DNA from: an uncultured Christensenella sp.
Lineage (GTDB): Bacteria > Bacillota > Clostridia > Christensenellales > UBA3700
Direction of reading: 5' to 3'
NCBI GenBank assembly: GCA_910576875.1
Contig: CAJTKI010000025.1
Location: 1-18,023 of the forward strand
DNA: 18,023 nt
The notes under the pieces: generated by a model
The model's input: the letters and a program-made list of their open reading frames with translations, nothing else
Told to the model about the DNA's origin: nothing
Databases searched by the model: none
Position numbers and translations under genes: made by a program
Part shown: one piece after another, positions 6,866 through 13,481 of the stretch
Position numbering within the stretch: position 1 is the stretch's first letter
Layout: the number at the start of each line of letters is the position of its first letter

Positions 6866-7738
6866 TCAGGCTTGCGGCGGATCGTATTCGTAATAAAACG
6901 GCTGTCCGTTGGGCGTCTGCATCGCGATCGTCTGCAAAAACGCGACGACCCGATAGCACGGGATCGCGCAACCGATGCCGTAGACGTTGTTGATTTTGTT
7001 GCCGTCCGACTCCATGCGCGCGTAAACGACGCCGACGAGCTTGCTGTCCGCGCCGACGAGCGGTCCGCCCGAATTGCCGTGATTGATGTTGCAGTCGAGC
7101 AATAGATCGGGTTTGCCGATCGGATTGCCGACCGAGTCCGATTCCAAATAGTACGGATTGGAGATCATCGCGCGCGCAAACGTCACGCCCAGATCTTCCG
7201 GATTGCCGATCGCATAGCAAGGTTGTCCGTAGCGAAGGATCGTATCGTCGTCTTGCGCAAGCGGGTTTTCGACCGCATCGGAAAACGGGATATACGGGGA
7301 TTCGCCGACAAAGTCTCGGATACGCAACAGCGCCAAATCCAGATCGCGGTCGTTGGAGATCGCGACGATTTCCAAATAATAGCGTTTGCCGGTTTCGGAG
7401 ATATAATAGAGTTTGTTTGCTTTTGCAGCGAGATAGGGCGGCGCGTCGCTCAGCGTGACGCAATGCCGATTGGTCAGCAGATAGCCGTCTTTGTTGATAA
7501 AGAACGCCGTGCCCGCCGCATCCGGCGCGTTGGAAAATTCCGCTCGCAAGCGTACCGTCGCCGGCACGGTGTTGTGCGCGACGATCTCCGCATCGGAGAA
7601 GCCGTCTCCGTCGCTCGGGTCGATGTATACGGTCGTGCGTCCGAAATCGGGCGCTTGCACCCGACTGCACGCGCATGCGGTGCAGAGCAAGACGAGCAAG
7701 ATCGCGACGATCGGGACGGCGTATCGGATACGTTTCAT
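6866..7738 (-). CDS. Trypsin-like (S1C, HtrA-type) serine protease, probable lipoprotein, no PDZ domain
   Basis: The protein has 290 residues from ATG 7738, chosen over ATG 7753 because AGGAG (7749-7745) stands 6 bases upstream. Residues 1-21 are a signal peptide (MKRIR, then a hydrophobic stretch) ending at a likely lipobox before Cys22, so the enzyme is probably anchored outside the membrane. The catalytic triad is visible: His92 in TNRHCV, Asp134 in RDLDLALL and Ser223 in GNSGGPL. HtrA proteases usually add one or two PDZ domains after the protease domain, but this one ends about 65 residues after the serine, with none. The substrate is unknown; envelope protein quality control or processing is the family role. 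It follows the mutarotase-like gene with a 22-base gap, so the two are probably co-transcribed. Confidence 0.88.
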   Translation of the reverse strand: MKRIRYAVPIVAILLVLLCTACACSRVQAPDFGRTTVYIDPSDGDGFSDAEIVAHNTVPATVRLRAEFSNAPDAAGTAFFINKDGYLLTNRHCVTLSDAPPYLAAKANKLYYISETGKRYYLEIVAISNDRDLDLALLRIRDFVGESPYIPFSDAVENPLAQDDDTILRYGQPCYAIGNPEDLGVTFARAMISNPYYLESDSVGNPIGKPDLLLDCNINHGNSGGPLVGADSKLVGVVYARMESDGNKINNVYGIGCAIPCYRVVAFLQTIAMQTPNGQPFYYEYDPPQA

Positions 7739-7760
7739 AGCGGACTCCTGCATTCGCCGG

Positions 7761-8624
7761 TCACAGTTTGCGCAGCGACCAGCGTTCGGTATGGTATTTG
7801 TATTGCCCGGGCGCGATGCTTTCGAGCGTGCTTAGCGTTTCGACTTCGAGCATGATGTCGTTCGTATAGCTTTCCACGTTGCAGCAACGGTCGGCATAGC
7901 CCGCGTTTTCGCCCGCGTAGTCGTACGTTACGGTCAATTCCAGCCCTTTGGTATGGACGCGGATCGGGTCTTCGATATACATGCCGATTTTGATCGGTTG
8001 CGCGACGTCGTCCCAGCGGAGCGTGATTTTATCTTGTTCGATGCGCAAGCGATCGTCGCGTACGTCGGTATACGACCACAGCACGAGATTGCGGTTGGCA
8101 AGCAATCCGGTGTCGCGCGTGGACAGCGGATACGTCGCGCACGCGCCCTTGTCGAGCACGCTCAATCCCCACAACGCGACGGGTTCGCTTGCCCGATCCG
8201 TGAAGTTGTAGAACGCATGCTGTACGCACACGCTGCCGTCGTCCGCCATCGTGACGGTCATGCTTTTTTGCAGACCGGTCGTCGATTCCGGTTCGCTCGT
8301 GACGGTTACGCCGTTGGGGACGAATTCCGTGCGCACGGGCGCGTTGTCCGGATAATAGGATGCGAGATCTTCGGGCGATTTCCACAGACGATGTCCGCCG
8401 TAGATGTGCCATGCGCCTTTGCCGGGCAGATTGCGATCGAAATAATCGCCGTCTTTGCGGATCAGATCCTGCGCGTCTTCGTAGAAGATGTTTTCGCCGT
8501 TCGTTTCGCCGTAGAAAATGATGCGCGGACCGAGATCGGTCGTAATCAACAGGCGGAATGCGCCGTTGGACAGCTGCACGCAGTTGCCGTATTGTTTGTA
8601 TGCGATGTTGCTTACGGTTACCAT
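7761..8624 (-). CDS. Galactose-mutarotase-like (beta-sandwich) protein of unknown function
   Basis: The protein has 287 residues and no signal peptide. GGAG (8636-8633) lies 8 bases before the start. The sequence is rich in beta-strand patterns, with TTDLGPRIIFYG near residues 28-39 and GGHRLWKSPE near 76-85. These resemble the sugar-binding beta-sandwich of aldose-1-epimerase-like proteins, in particular uncharacterised families such as DUF4380. I cannot identify the catalytic His/Glu pair of true mutarotases with confidence, so a sugar-binding or sugar-isomer role is only inferred. It leads a two-gene unit with the secreted protease. Confidence 0.7.
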   Translation of the reverse strand: MVTVSNIAYKQYGNCVQLSNGAFRLLITTDLGPRIIFYGETNGENIFYEDAQDLIRKDGDYFDRNLPGKGAWHIYGGHRLWKSPEDLASYYPDNAPVRTEFVPNGVTVTSEPESTTGLQKSMTVTMADDGSVCVQHAFYNFTDRASEPVALWGLSVLDKGACATYPLSTRDTGLLANRNLVLWSYTDVRDDRLRIEQDKITLRWDDVAQPIKIGMYIEDPIRVHTKGLELTVTYDYAGENAGYADRCCNVESYTNDIMLEVETLSTLESIAPGQYKYHTERWSLRKL

Positions 8625-8652
8625 AAAGTTTTCTCCACGATGTCGCGTACTT

Positions 8653-8690
8653 CGCGGCGCGACCCCGCATCTATTGTGTGCCGCGCCGCG
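8653..8690 (-). other. GC-rich inverted repeat in the leader of the mutarotase-like gene
   Basis: CGCGGCGCG (8653-8661) and CGCGCCGCG (8682-8690) are perfect 9-bp arms around a 20-base loop, upstream of the start at 8624. There is no T-run, so it is not a standard terminator. I could not find a clear promoter for this operon, so it is uncertain whether the hairpin is transcribed. Confidence 0.5.
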
Positions 8691-8709
8691 CAGGGCATAC
8701 GGCTTGCAA

Positions 8710-8741
8710 ACAAAATCGGAAGAAACGCTGTTTCTTCCGAT
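8710..8741 (-). terminator. Rho-independent terminator after the XRE regulator
   Basis: A perfect 12-bp stem ATCGGAAGAAAC (8715-8726) / GTTTCTTCCGAT (8730-8741) with a 3-base loop. It is followed on the minus strand by TTTTGTTTG, 13 bases after the stop codon of the XRE gene. Confidence 0.87.
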
Positions 8742-8753
8742 CGGTTGCGTCGA

Positions 8754-8963
8754 TTAGTTTTCCTTATCGTCTTTCCCGAGCATGTAGTCGGTCGTTTTTC
8801 CGAACAGATTGGACAGATCGATCAACGCCTGGTAATTGGGTTCTTTGACGCCGCGTTCCCAGTTGCTGACGGATACTTGGGATACCTGCATGTATTTGGC
8901 AACGTAAGCCTGGTTGTAACCGTTTTTCAATCTTTGTTCTTTTAGACGCTCTGCGAATTTCAT
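8754..8963 (-). CDS. XRE-family helix-turn-helix regulator (single domain)
   Basis: The protein has 69 residues from ATG 8963, which has an ideal AAGGAGG ribosome binding site at about 8977-8971. It is one Cro/C1-type helix-turn-helix domain: RLKNGYNQAYVAKYMQVSQ holds the first helices, SVSNWERGVKEPN the recognition helix and conserved turn, and LSNLFGKTTDYMLG the closing helix typical of Bacillota regulators. There is no ligand or dimerisation domain beyond this. It is the last gene of a unit starting with the kinase-like gene 35 bases upstream, and may regulate that unit. The target is unknown. Confidence 0.9.
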   Translation of the reverse strand: MKFAERLKEQRLKNGYNQAYVAKYMQVSQVSVSNWERGVKEPNYQALIDLSNLFGKTTDYMLGKDDKEN

Positions 8964-8998
8964 TCTATCCTCCTTCGCCGCCCGCCGTGGACGGAGAT

Positions 8999-9718
8999 TT
9001 ATTTGTGGTATTGTATCCAATCCGGATAAGCGCCGTCGCGCGCCCGCATCAACGTATCCAGAATGATGTTTTTATCCGCGGTTTCCGGATCGAGATACGC
9101 GTCGAGCTTTTCGGATACTTCGTTGATGATGTCCATCAGCGACAGGTGGAAGCATTCCAGCACGCGTTCCACGAACGGAAACGCCGCGTAGTAATCTCCC
9201 GCGTTGCGCGTCAGCGCGCAAGCGATCACGCTTGCGACGTCGGCATAGGGCAGTCCCTGCCGCAGCGAGTCGAACCGCATGCATACGCATCTGTCGTTGC
9301 GCAACACGAAATCTCCGAATTGCGGATCGCCCAACGTGTGCGACGTGATGCTGTGGAACATCTGCAAGAAGATCGACAGTTTGGACGCGAGCGCGTAGAG
9401 CGTCTCGGTATCGTCTTGCAAGATCGCGAAACGGAATTTTTCGTCGAAACTCTCTCCCGACACCGATTCGTACCACAGACGGTTGCCTTCCGTGCCGTAT
9501 ACTTGCGGCGCATATCCCGTACGGGCGATCGCTTCCATGACCTGCGCTTGTTTGAACGCCTGTTCTTCCGTCGCGCAGATTTGCAACAGACACGGTTTGC
9601 CGCGGTAGGTAGCGGTCGTATTCTGTTTGGGCGCGTCTTTTCGACGTCTCGGGTATGCGTGTTCCATTCGTTCGTCCGTTTTCGCCGCACGAGCCGCGCG
9701 ACGCGATTGATAAGACAT
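8999..9718 (-). CDS. Degenerate kinase-fold (APH-like) protein
   Basis: The protein has up to 239 residues; the first 30 are very basic and the true start is uncertain (ATG 9667 is an alternative), because neither start has a clear ribosome binding site. From about residue 38 the layout resembles aminoglycoside-phosphotransferase-like kinases: a short beta lobe, an E-containing helix, then GDPQFGDFVLRND (near 132-144) where an active kinase has HGD..N, and RFDSLRQG (near 148-155) where it has the metal-binding DxE/DFE. The catalytic histidine is absent from the first motif and no clear ATP-binding lysine is visible. It may therefore be a pseudokinase or binding protein. It is transcribed from a consensus promoter through a short upstream frame, and is followed by the XRE regulator. 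Confidence 0.6.
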   Translation of the reverse strand: MSYQSRRAARAAKTDERMEHAYPRRRKDAPKQNTTATYRGKPCLLQICATEEQAFKQAQVMEAIARTGYAPQVYGTEGNRLWYESVSGESFDEKFRFAILQDDTETLYALASKLSIFLQMFHSITSHTLGDPQFGDFVLRNDRCVCMRFDSLRQGLPYADVASVIACALTRNAGDYYAAFPFVERVLECFHLSLMDIINEVSEKLDAYLDPETADKNIILDTLMRARDGAYPDWIQYHK

Positions 9719-9744
9719 CGACGCCGGTCCGGACAGACGGGGAC

Positions 9745-9780
9745 TTACGCAGGTACGCGGTTTTCCGAAAGTATCGGCAT
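9745..9780 (-). CDS. Possible leader peptide (11 codons) upstream of the kinase-like gene
   Basis: ATG 9780 opens an 11-codon frame, MPILSENRVPA, ending in TAA at 9747-9745. It starts about 9 bases after the predicted transcription start and is the first AUG on the mRNA. The main gene's ATG follows 26 bases after its stop and has no ribosome binding site, so re-initiation or attenuation is possible. The peptide shows no run of any one amino acid. Confidence 0.35.
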   Translation of the reverse strand: MPILSENRVPA

Positions 9781-9795
9781 GTCTTCCGTCAAATC

Positions 9796-9824
9796 ATTAT
9801 AACGATTCGGCGTACGCTTGTCAA
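9796..9824 (-). promoter_or_regulatory. Consensus sigma-A promoter of the kinase-like/XRE operon
   Basis: On the minus strand, TTGACA (9824-9819), a 17-bp spacer and TATAAT (9801-9796): a perfect match to the housekeeping consensus in both boxes and spacing. Start is predicted near 9789. Confidence 0.88.
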
Positions 9825-9895
9825 TGACTTTTGGCATTTCCGCCCGTCTTTTAGCAGAATTTTACATACCGATTTTCTGCACGGACGGACGCATT

Positions 9896-9909
9896 CCGAA
9901 TATATTCGG
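9896..9909. repeat. Perfect 14-bp palindrome after the APH-kinase gene
   Basis: CCGAATATATTCGG is self-complementary and lies 5 bases beyond the APH-kinase stop codon. There is no T-run on either side, so it may be a protein-binding site or part of a weak termination structure. Confidence 0.5.
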
Positions 9910-9914
9910 CGCGA

Positions 9915-10829
9915 TTACAATGCCGCGTCGAGCGCGTCGATCATGCTTTGCAAATGCTCGTCCTGAGGCATGTTGCAGCGTCCGTAATGGTCGGCTTCCG
10001 CAAACGCCGCGTACATCGCGTCTTTCGCCGCAAAGTCGGCGCTCAATCCGTATCGGTCGCGATAGCGATCGAGCAGTTCCCATGCCGCGCCGCCCGATTG
10101 GCGCAGTTGGAACAGATCGGCTTCGCGATCGCCCCAAATGCTGTGCATCGGATCCAAGATTCCGCTCACGCGTCCGGTGCGGGGATCGACGCGCAGATTG
10201 CACAGATTGTAGTCGCCGTGCAGCAGGCTCGGATGCGCGGGCGGGCAGGACAGAATGTCGTCGATCGCGTCGAGCGCGCGGACGAACACGCGAAAGTTTT
10301 CGTGCGAGAGGCGTTGCAACGCATGCGATTTGTCGATGTTGGACATCATGTCGAGCGCGCGGTCGCGGTAACAGTCGATCCATCGATCGTACCGTTTGTC
10401 GTCCGTGCCGTAGCGTCTGTCCGTAGGGCGGGCGGCGTGCAGGGTCAGCAAACATTCCGCGATCTCGTCCGCCGCTTTGTCGCGCAGCGCGCCGTCGTCG
10501 AAGACGATGCGATCCGCGTCTTCGCCGGGCATATATTCCATAACGCTCGCGTGTCCGTCCGCCGTCGCGCCGTATATTCGGGGCAGCGGTAAAGTCGGGC
10601 AGTGCGCGCGCATGCGCGTCAACGCTTGCCGTTCTTCCGCCAGACAAAGCGCATCGCGCATGTATTTGACGATCGCGCATCGCGGCAGTCCGTCCGCGAT
10701 CGGAAGACGCGTCAACACCGCGACGCCGTAGAAACCTTTGCCCGCAATCGTCGCTTCGACGGGTTGCACGCGCATCAGTTCGCGGATCGCGCGTTCGGCG
10801 ATGCGTTCGGGCGTATCGGGCGCGGTCAT
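9915..10829 (-). CDS. APH/fructosamine-kinase-family small-molecule kinase
   Basis: The protein has 304 residues. The catalytic loop HGDYNLCNL (about 205-213) contains the Asp base and Asn metal ligand, and ILDP (about 224-227) holds the second metal-binding Asp. The N-lobe has a glycine-containing GKGFYGVAVL (about 30-39) and CAIVKY (about 51-56), whose lysine is the likely ATP contact. The overall pattern fits aminoglycoside phosphotransferase, choline-kinase and fructosamine-3-kinase relatives; the substrate cannot be read from motifs. Its ATG overlaps the ECF-S stop codon as ATGA, so it is translationally coupled to that transporter and under the FMN riboswitch. The kinase may therefore act on the imported compound, possibly a flavin precursor, which is inference. 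There is no obvious resistance-island context. Confidence 0.82.
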   Translation of the reverse strand: MTAPDTPERIAERAIRELMRVQPVEATIAGKGFYGVAVLTRLPIADGLPRCAIVKYMRDALCLAEERQALTRMRAHCPTLPLPRIYGATADGHASVMEYMPGEDADRIVFDDGALRDKAADEIAECLLTLHAARPTDRRYGTDDKRYDRWIDCYRDRALDMMSNIDKSHALQRLSHENFRVFVRALDAIDDILSCPPAHPSLLHGDYNLCNLRVDPRTGRVSGILDPMHSIWGDREADLFQLRQSGGAAWELLDRYRDRYGLSADFAAKDAMYAAFAEADHYGRCNMPQDEHLQSMIDALDAAL

Positions 10830-11452
10830 TGCGGATCTCCGCTGCGACGGTTATCGCGCTCGTCGTCGGGCGGGGCGCATGCGGCGTCCCGTCCGCGCGT
10901 ACGGTCGTCGGCGACGGAGGGTTGTTTGCCGCGGACGAGTTCTTGCAACCGTAGTCCGTAGATCAGCGCGGCGGACAGCGTCGCGGATACGACGGCTTGC
11001 AGCGCGTCGAACGGCAATTGCTCCCACGCCGAAATCGCGGTGCCCCACAAAAAGCGCTGGGTCAGATAATAGCCGATCACCATTTCCGCTGTGCACAGCA
11101 GCGACAATCCCGCATGCGCCGCGGCGCGGACGGCTTTGGGACGTTTGGCGACGGCGCGCATGCCGTAGCGGACGGCGAGTCCGCACAGCAGACCTTCCAA
11201 GCCTTTGATCGCGAGCGTGAACCACATCGTCGCGGGATAGACGATCAGATCGGTCAGGAATGCGCCCAGTCCGCCCGCGATCAAACCGGTCACGGGACCG
11301 AACAACGACGCGGCGACCAAGATCATCGTGTCGCCGAAATTCAGATAGCCCGTCCCGACGTTGACGCCGATCAGACCCGTCACGCAGACGAGCGCGGTCA
11401 TCATCGCGGCATAGGCGATCGTACGAGTCGAAAAATGCGGAATTTTGTTCAT
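10826..11452 (-). CDS. ECF transporter S component, probably for riboflavin
   Basis: The protein has 208 residues from ATG 11452, which has GAGGT (11465-11461) 8 bases upstream. About six hydrophobic segments lie in residues 10-180. The segment GYLNFGDTMILVAASLFGP (35-53), the glycine-rich GLIAGGLGAFLTDLI and the TLAIKGLEGLLCG stretch are characteristic of ECF substrate-binding subunits of the broad ECF-S family. The last 35 residues are polar, charged and probably cytoplasmic. ECF-S proteins bind a vitamin and use a shared energising module (EcfA, EcfA', EcfT), not seen here. The FMN riboswitch upstream points to riboflavin, although the motifs are less typical of classical RibU. It is coupled by ATGA to the kinase gene. 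Confidence 0.85.
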   Translation of the reverse strand: MNKIPHFSTRTIAYAAMMTALVCVTGLIGVNVGTGYLNFGDTMILVAASLFGPVTGLIAGGLGAFLTDLIVYPATMWFTLAIKGLEGLLCGLAVRYGMRAVAKRPKAVRAAAHAGLSLLCTAEMVIGYYLTQRFLWGTAISAWEQLPFDALQAVVSATLSAALIYGLRLQELVRGKQPSVADDRTRGRDAACAPPDDERDNRRSGDPQ

Positions 11453-11493
11453 ATGCGTGCACCTCTGCTCAAATCGATGCGATCTTTCGGAGC

Positions 11494-11516
11494 AAAAAAA
11501 AGCTCTCTTGCGAGAG
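11494..11516 (-). terminator. Terminator in the expression platform of the FMN riboswitch
   Basis: On the minus strand CTCTC (11516-11512), a GCAA tetraloop and GAGAG (11507-11503) are followed by eight T residues (11501-11494). It sits between aptamer and start codon, where FMN-bound RNA would stop transcription. The stem is short, so a longer pairing may exist. Confidence 0.7.
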
Positions 11517-11577
11517 ACGAAATGCACGAACTCGCCCCGCCGCGTTCCGCATATGCGAAGATCGGCAAGACGACAAC

Positions 11578-11712
11578 GGATACATTCCTTCCCAGTCTGA
11601 CTTTACAGGCGGTTGCGGAGTCTCACCGCATCGGCTGTTGGGGCTGTTGGACTTGTCCGTTCTCAGACGGCATCACCACCGGTCGGCTTATTTGCCTGCC
11701 CAAAGATGTATA
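11578..11712 (-). promoter_or_regulatory. FMN riboswitch (RFN element)
   Basis: Read on the minus strand, the conserved RFN segments appear in order: GGGCAGG, then GCCGACCGGTGGTGATGCC, then GCGGTGAGACTCCGCAACCG, then TGTAAAGTCAGACTGGGAAGG. The ends can pair as the closing stem P1 (ATACAT near 11710 with ATGTAT near 11581). FMN binding normally represses riboflavin synthesis or uptake genes. Here it controls the ECF-S and kinase genes, with a terminator at 11494-11516. Confidence 0.93.
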
Positions 11713-11722
11713 TCGTGATTTC

Positions 11723-11751
11723 AGTATAAACCAACGGATCGGCAATGTCAA
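11723..11751 (-). promoter_or_regulatory. Promoter of the FMN-riboswitch operon
   Basis: On the minus strand, TTGACA (11751-11746), a 17-bp spacer and TATACT (11728-11723). The start near 11716 falls a few bases before the aptamer. Confidence 0.85.
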
Positions 11752-11830
11752 TGTTTTGTGACGGCGCGTCGCCAAAAATTTTTTCGACAATTTTGCCGCG
11801 ACGGGTATCGAACGCGCTTTCGTCGGCATA

Positions 11831-11856
11831 ACATTTTATACAATCTTACAAAATGT
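11831..11856. repeat. Short inverted repeat between divergent promoters
   Basis: ACATTTT (11831-11837) and AAAATGT (11850-11856) flank 12 bases, 13 bases upstream of the tRNA promoter -35 box. It may be an operator, but its AT-richness makes chance pairing plausible. Confidence 0.3.
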
Positions 11857-11868
11857 AGCGAAAATGCC

Positions 11869-11897
11869 TTGACAAACGCGCAAATTTTGTTTATTCT
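11869..11897 (+). promoter_or_regulatory. Promoter of the two Met tRNA genes
   Basis: TTGACA (11869-11874), a 17-bp spacer and TATTCT (11892-11897). The start near 11904 gives a 16-base 5' leader before tRNA-fMet. Confidence 0.82.
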
Positions 11898-11919
11898 GAT
11901 TGCACATCCTTTTTATCGT

Positions 11920-11994
<75 letters not shown>

Positions 11995-11999
11995 TTATC

Positions 12000-12076
12000 G
12001 GCGGTATAGCTTAGTTGGTTAGAGCGTCCGGTTCATACCCGGAAGGTCATTGGTTCGACTCCGATTACCGCTACCA
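12000..12076 (+). tRNA. Elongator tRNA-Met (anticodon CAT)
   Basis: The acceptor stem GGCGGTA/TACCGCT, anticodon stem TCCGG/CCGGA around TTCATAC, T-stem ATTGG/CCGAT and encoded CCA are all intact. The body closely resembles Bacillota elongator tRNA-Met rather than the CAT-anticodon tRNA-Ile2, although the two are hard to separate without a model. Confidence 0.9.
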
Positions 12077-12082
12077 AAGGGA

Positions 12083-12112
12083 CGGACGCTTTTCACAGGC
12101 GTCCGCTTTTTT
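12083..12112 (+). terminator. Rho-independent terminator of the tRNA-Met unit
   Basis: Stem CGGACGC (12083-12089) / GCGTCCG (12099-12105), then C and six T residues (12107-12112). Confidence 0.9.
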
Positions 12113-12187
12113 ATTTGCGCTGAGCGTTCGGATCGGGACGCGTGCGCGGCGGCGAATTCCGAAATTTGATGATTTTTCGTAAGATCG

Positions 12188-12217
12188 TTGACTTGAATTG
12201 CGAACATATGTTAAAAT
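12188..12217 (+). promoter_or_regulatory. Promoter of the radical-SAM gene, predicted to give a leaderless mRNA
   Basis: TTGACT (12188-12193), an 18-bp spacer and TAAAAT (12212-12217). Six bases separate the -10 box from ATG 12224, the same geometry as at the Ppx/GppA gene, so the expected transcription start is the A of the start codon. Confidence 0.78.
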
Positions 12218-12223
12218 TACAGC

Positions 12224-13477
12224 ATGGATTTGGCAGACAAATTACGCATTCTGACCGAGAGCGCCAAGTACGACGTCGCATGTACGTCCAGCGGCACCGA
12301 TCGCGTCAGCCCCGCCGACGGGATCGGATCGGCGTGTCGTTCGGGACTGTGCCACGCGTTTGCGGGGGACGGCAGATGTATTTCGTTGCTCAAAATTTTG
12401 ATGAGCAACGCCTGTTGTTACGACTGCAAGTATTGCGTCAATCGTGTGTCCAACGACGTGCCGCGCGCGACGCTGACGCCGGACGAAATCGCGGACATTA
12501 CGATCAACTTTTATCGGCGCAATTATATCGAAGGGCTGTTTTTGTCGAGCGGCGTGCTCGGTACGCCCGATCGCACCGTCGAATTGATGATTCGCGCGAT
12601 CGAACTTTTGCGCGACAAGCACAAGTTTTACGGTTATGTGCACGCCAAGGTGATCCCCGGCGCGTCGCCGCATCTGATCGAGCGGTTGGGGATGCTGGTC
12701 GACCGTATGAGTTCCAACATCGAGTTGCCCAGCGCAAACAGTCTGCGCCTGCTTGCGCCCGACAAACACCGCAGCGACGTGCTTGCGCCGATGCAACAGA
12801 TCGCGGACAAATTGCGCGCGCGGGAGCGCGGATTCGCTTCGGCGGGGCAGAGCACGCAGATGATCGTCGGCGCGACGCCCGAGAGCGATTTGCAGATCAT
12901 TCGACTTGCCGAAGGTTTGTACGGCAAATATGCGCTGCGGCGCGTATTCTATTCCGCATACGTCGCGGTCGCGGATCATTCCGATCTGCCCGCGGTCGGC
13001 AGCGCGACGCCGCTGTTGCGCGAGCATCGACTGTATCAGGCGGATTGGTTGATGCGGTACTATCGCTTTCGCGCGGACGAAATCTTGGACGAGAAGCGAC
13101 CGTATTTCAACGAATATCTCGATCCCAAATGCAATTGGGCGGTCAATCATCCCGAGTTTTTTCCGGTGGACGTCAATCGCGCGCCGTACGAACGGCTGTT
13201 GCGCGTGCCCGGGATCGGCGTCAAGAGCGCGCAGCGGATTTTGGCGGCGCGTCGAACCGCGCGTCTGGACGAACAGGCGTTGCGCCGTTTGGGCGTTGTG
13301 CTCAAACGCGCGCGGTATTTCATCGTCGGCGGCAGCGGCGTTGCGGCGGCGGACGCGCCCGCGCGGGCGGCGCAAGCGTTGATCGCGGCGGGACGCGCGG
13401 AATGCGCGGTACAGATGTCGATGTTCGACGATTTCGATTTGCCGGCGTTGGGACAGCCCGCGCCGATTCGGGTGTAA
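12224..13477 (+). CDS. Radical-SAM protein, putative DNA modification/repair (TIGR03916 type)
   Basis: The protein has 417 residues. The 4Fe-4S motif CxxxCxxC is at C64, C68, C71 in NACCYDCKYC, preceded by the conserved GSACRSGLCHAFAGDGR region (35-51). A helix-hairpin-helix DNA-binding motif (LRVPGIGVKSAQRIL, about 326-340) lies in the C-terminal part. This combination and the next gene match the uncharacterised family annotated as putative DNA modification/repair radical SAM protein, in which some genomes link the pair to a uracil-DNA-glycosylase domain. The reaction is unknown; a radical reaction on DNA is inferred from the DNA-binding motif. The start is fixed by the promoter, implying leaderless translation. 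The partner gene begins 4 bases after the stop. Confidence 0.88.
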   Translation: MDLADKLRILTESAKYDVACTSSGTDRVSPADGIGSACRSGLCHAFAGDGRCISLLKILMSNACCYDCKYCVNRVSNDVPRATLTPDEIADITINFYRRNYIEGLFLSSGVLGTPDRTVELMIRAIELLRDKHKFYGYVHAKVIPGASPHLIERLGMLVDRMSSNIELPSANSLRLLAPDKHRSDVLAPMQQIADKLRARERGFASAGQSTQMIVGATPESDLQIIRLAEGLYGKYALRRVFYSAYVAVADHSDLPAVGSATPLLREHRLYQADWLMRYYRFRADEILDEKRPYFNEYLDPKCNWAVNHPEFFPVDVNRAPYERLLRVPGIGVKSAQRILAARRTARLDEQALRRLGVVLKRARYFIVGGSGVAAADAPARAAQALIAAGRAECAVQMSMFDDFDLPALGQPAPIRV

Positions 13478-13481
13478 AAGC

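Noticed and set aside
9915..10829. Aminoglycoside-resistance enzyme
   Set aside because: The APH fold is shared by many metabolic kinases, and the FMN riboswitch and transporter context argue for a metabolic role; no mobile-element context is present.
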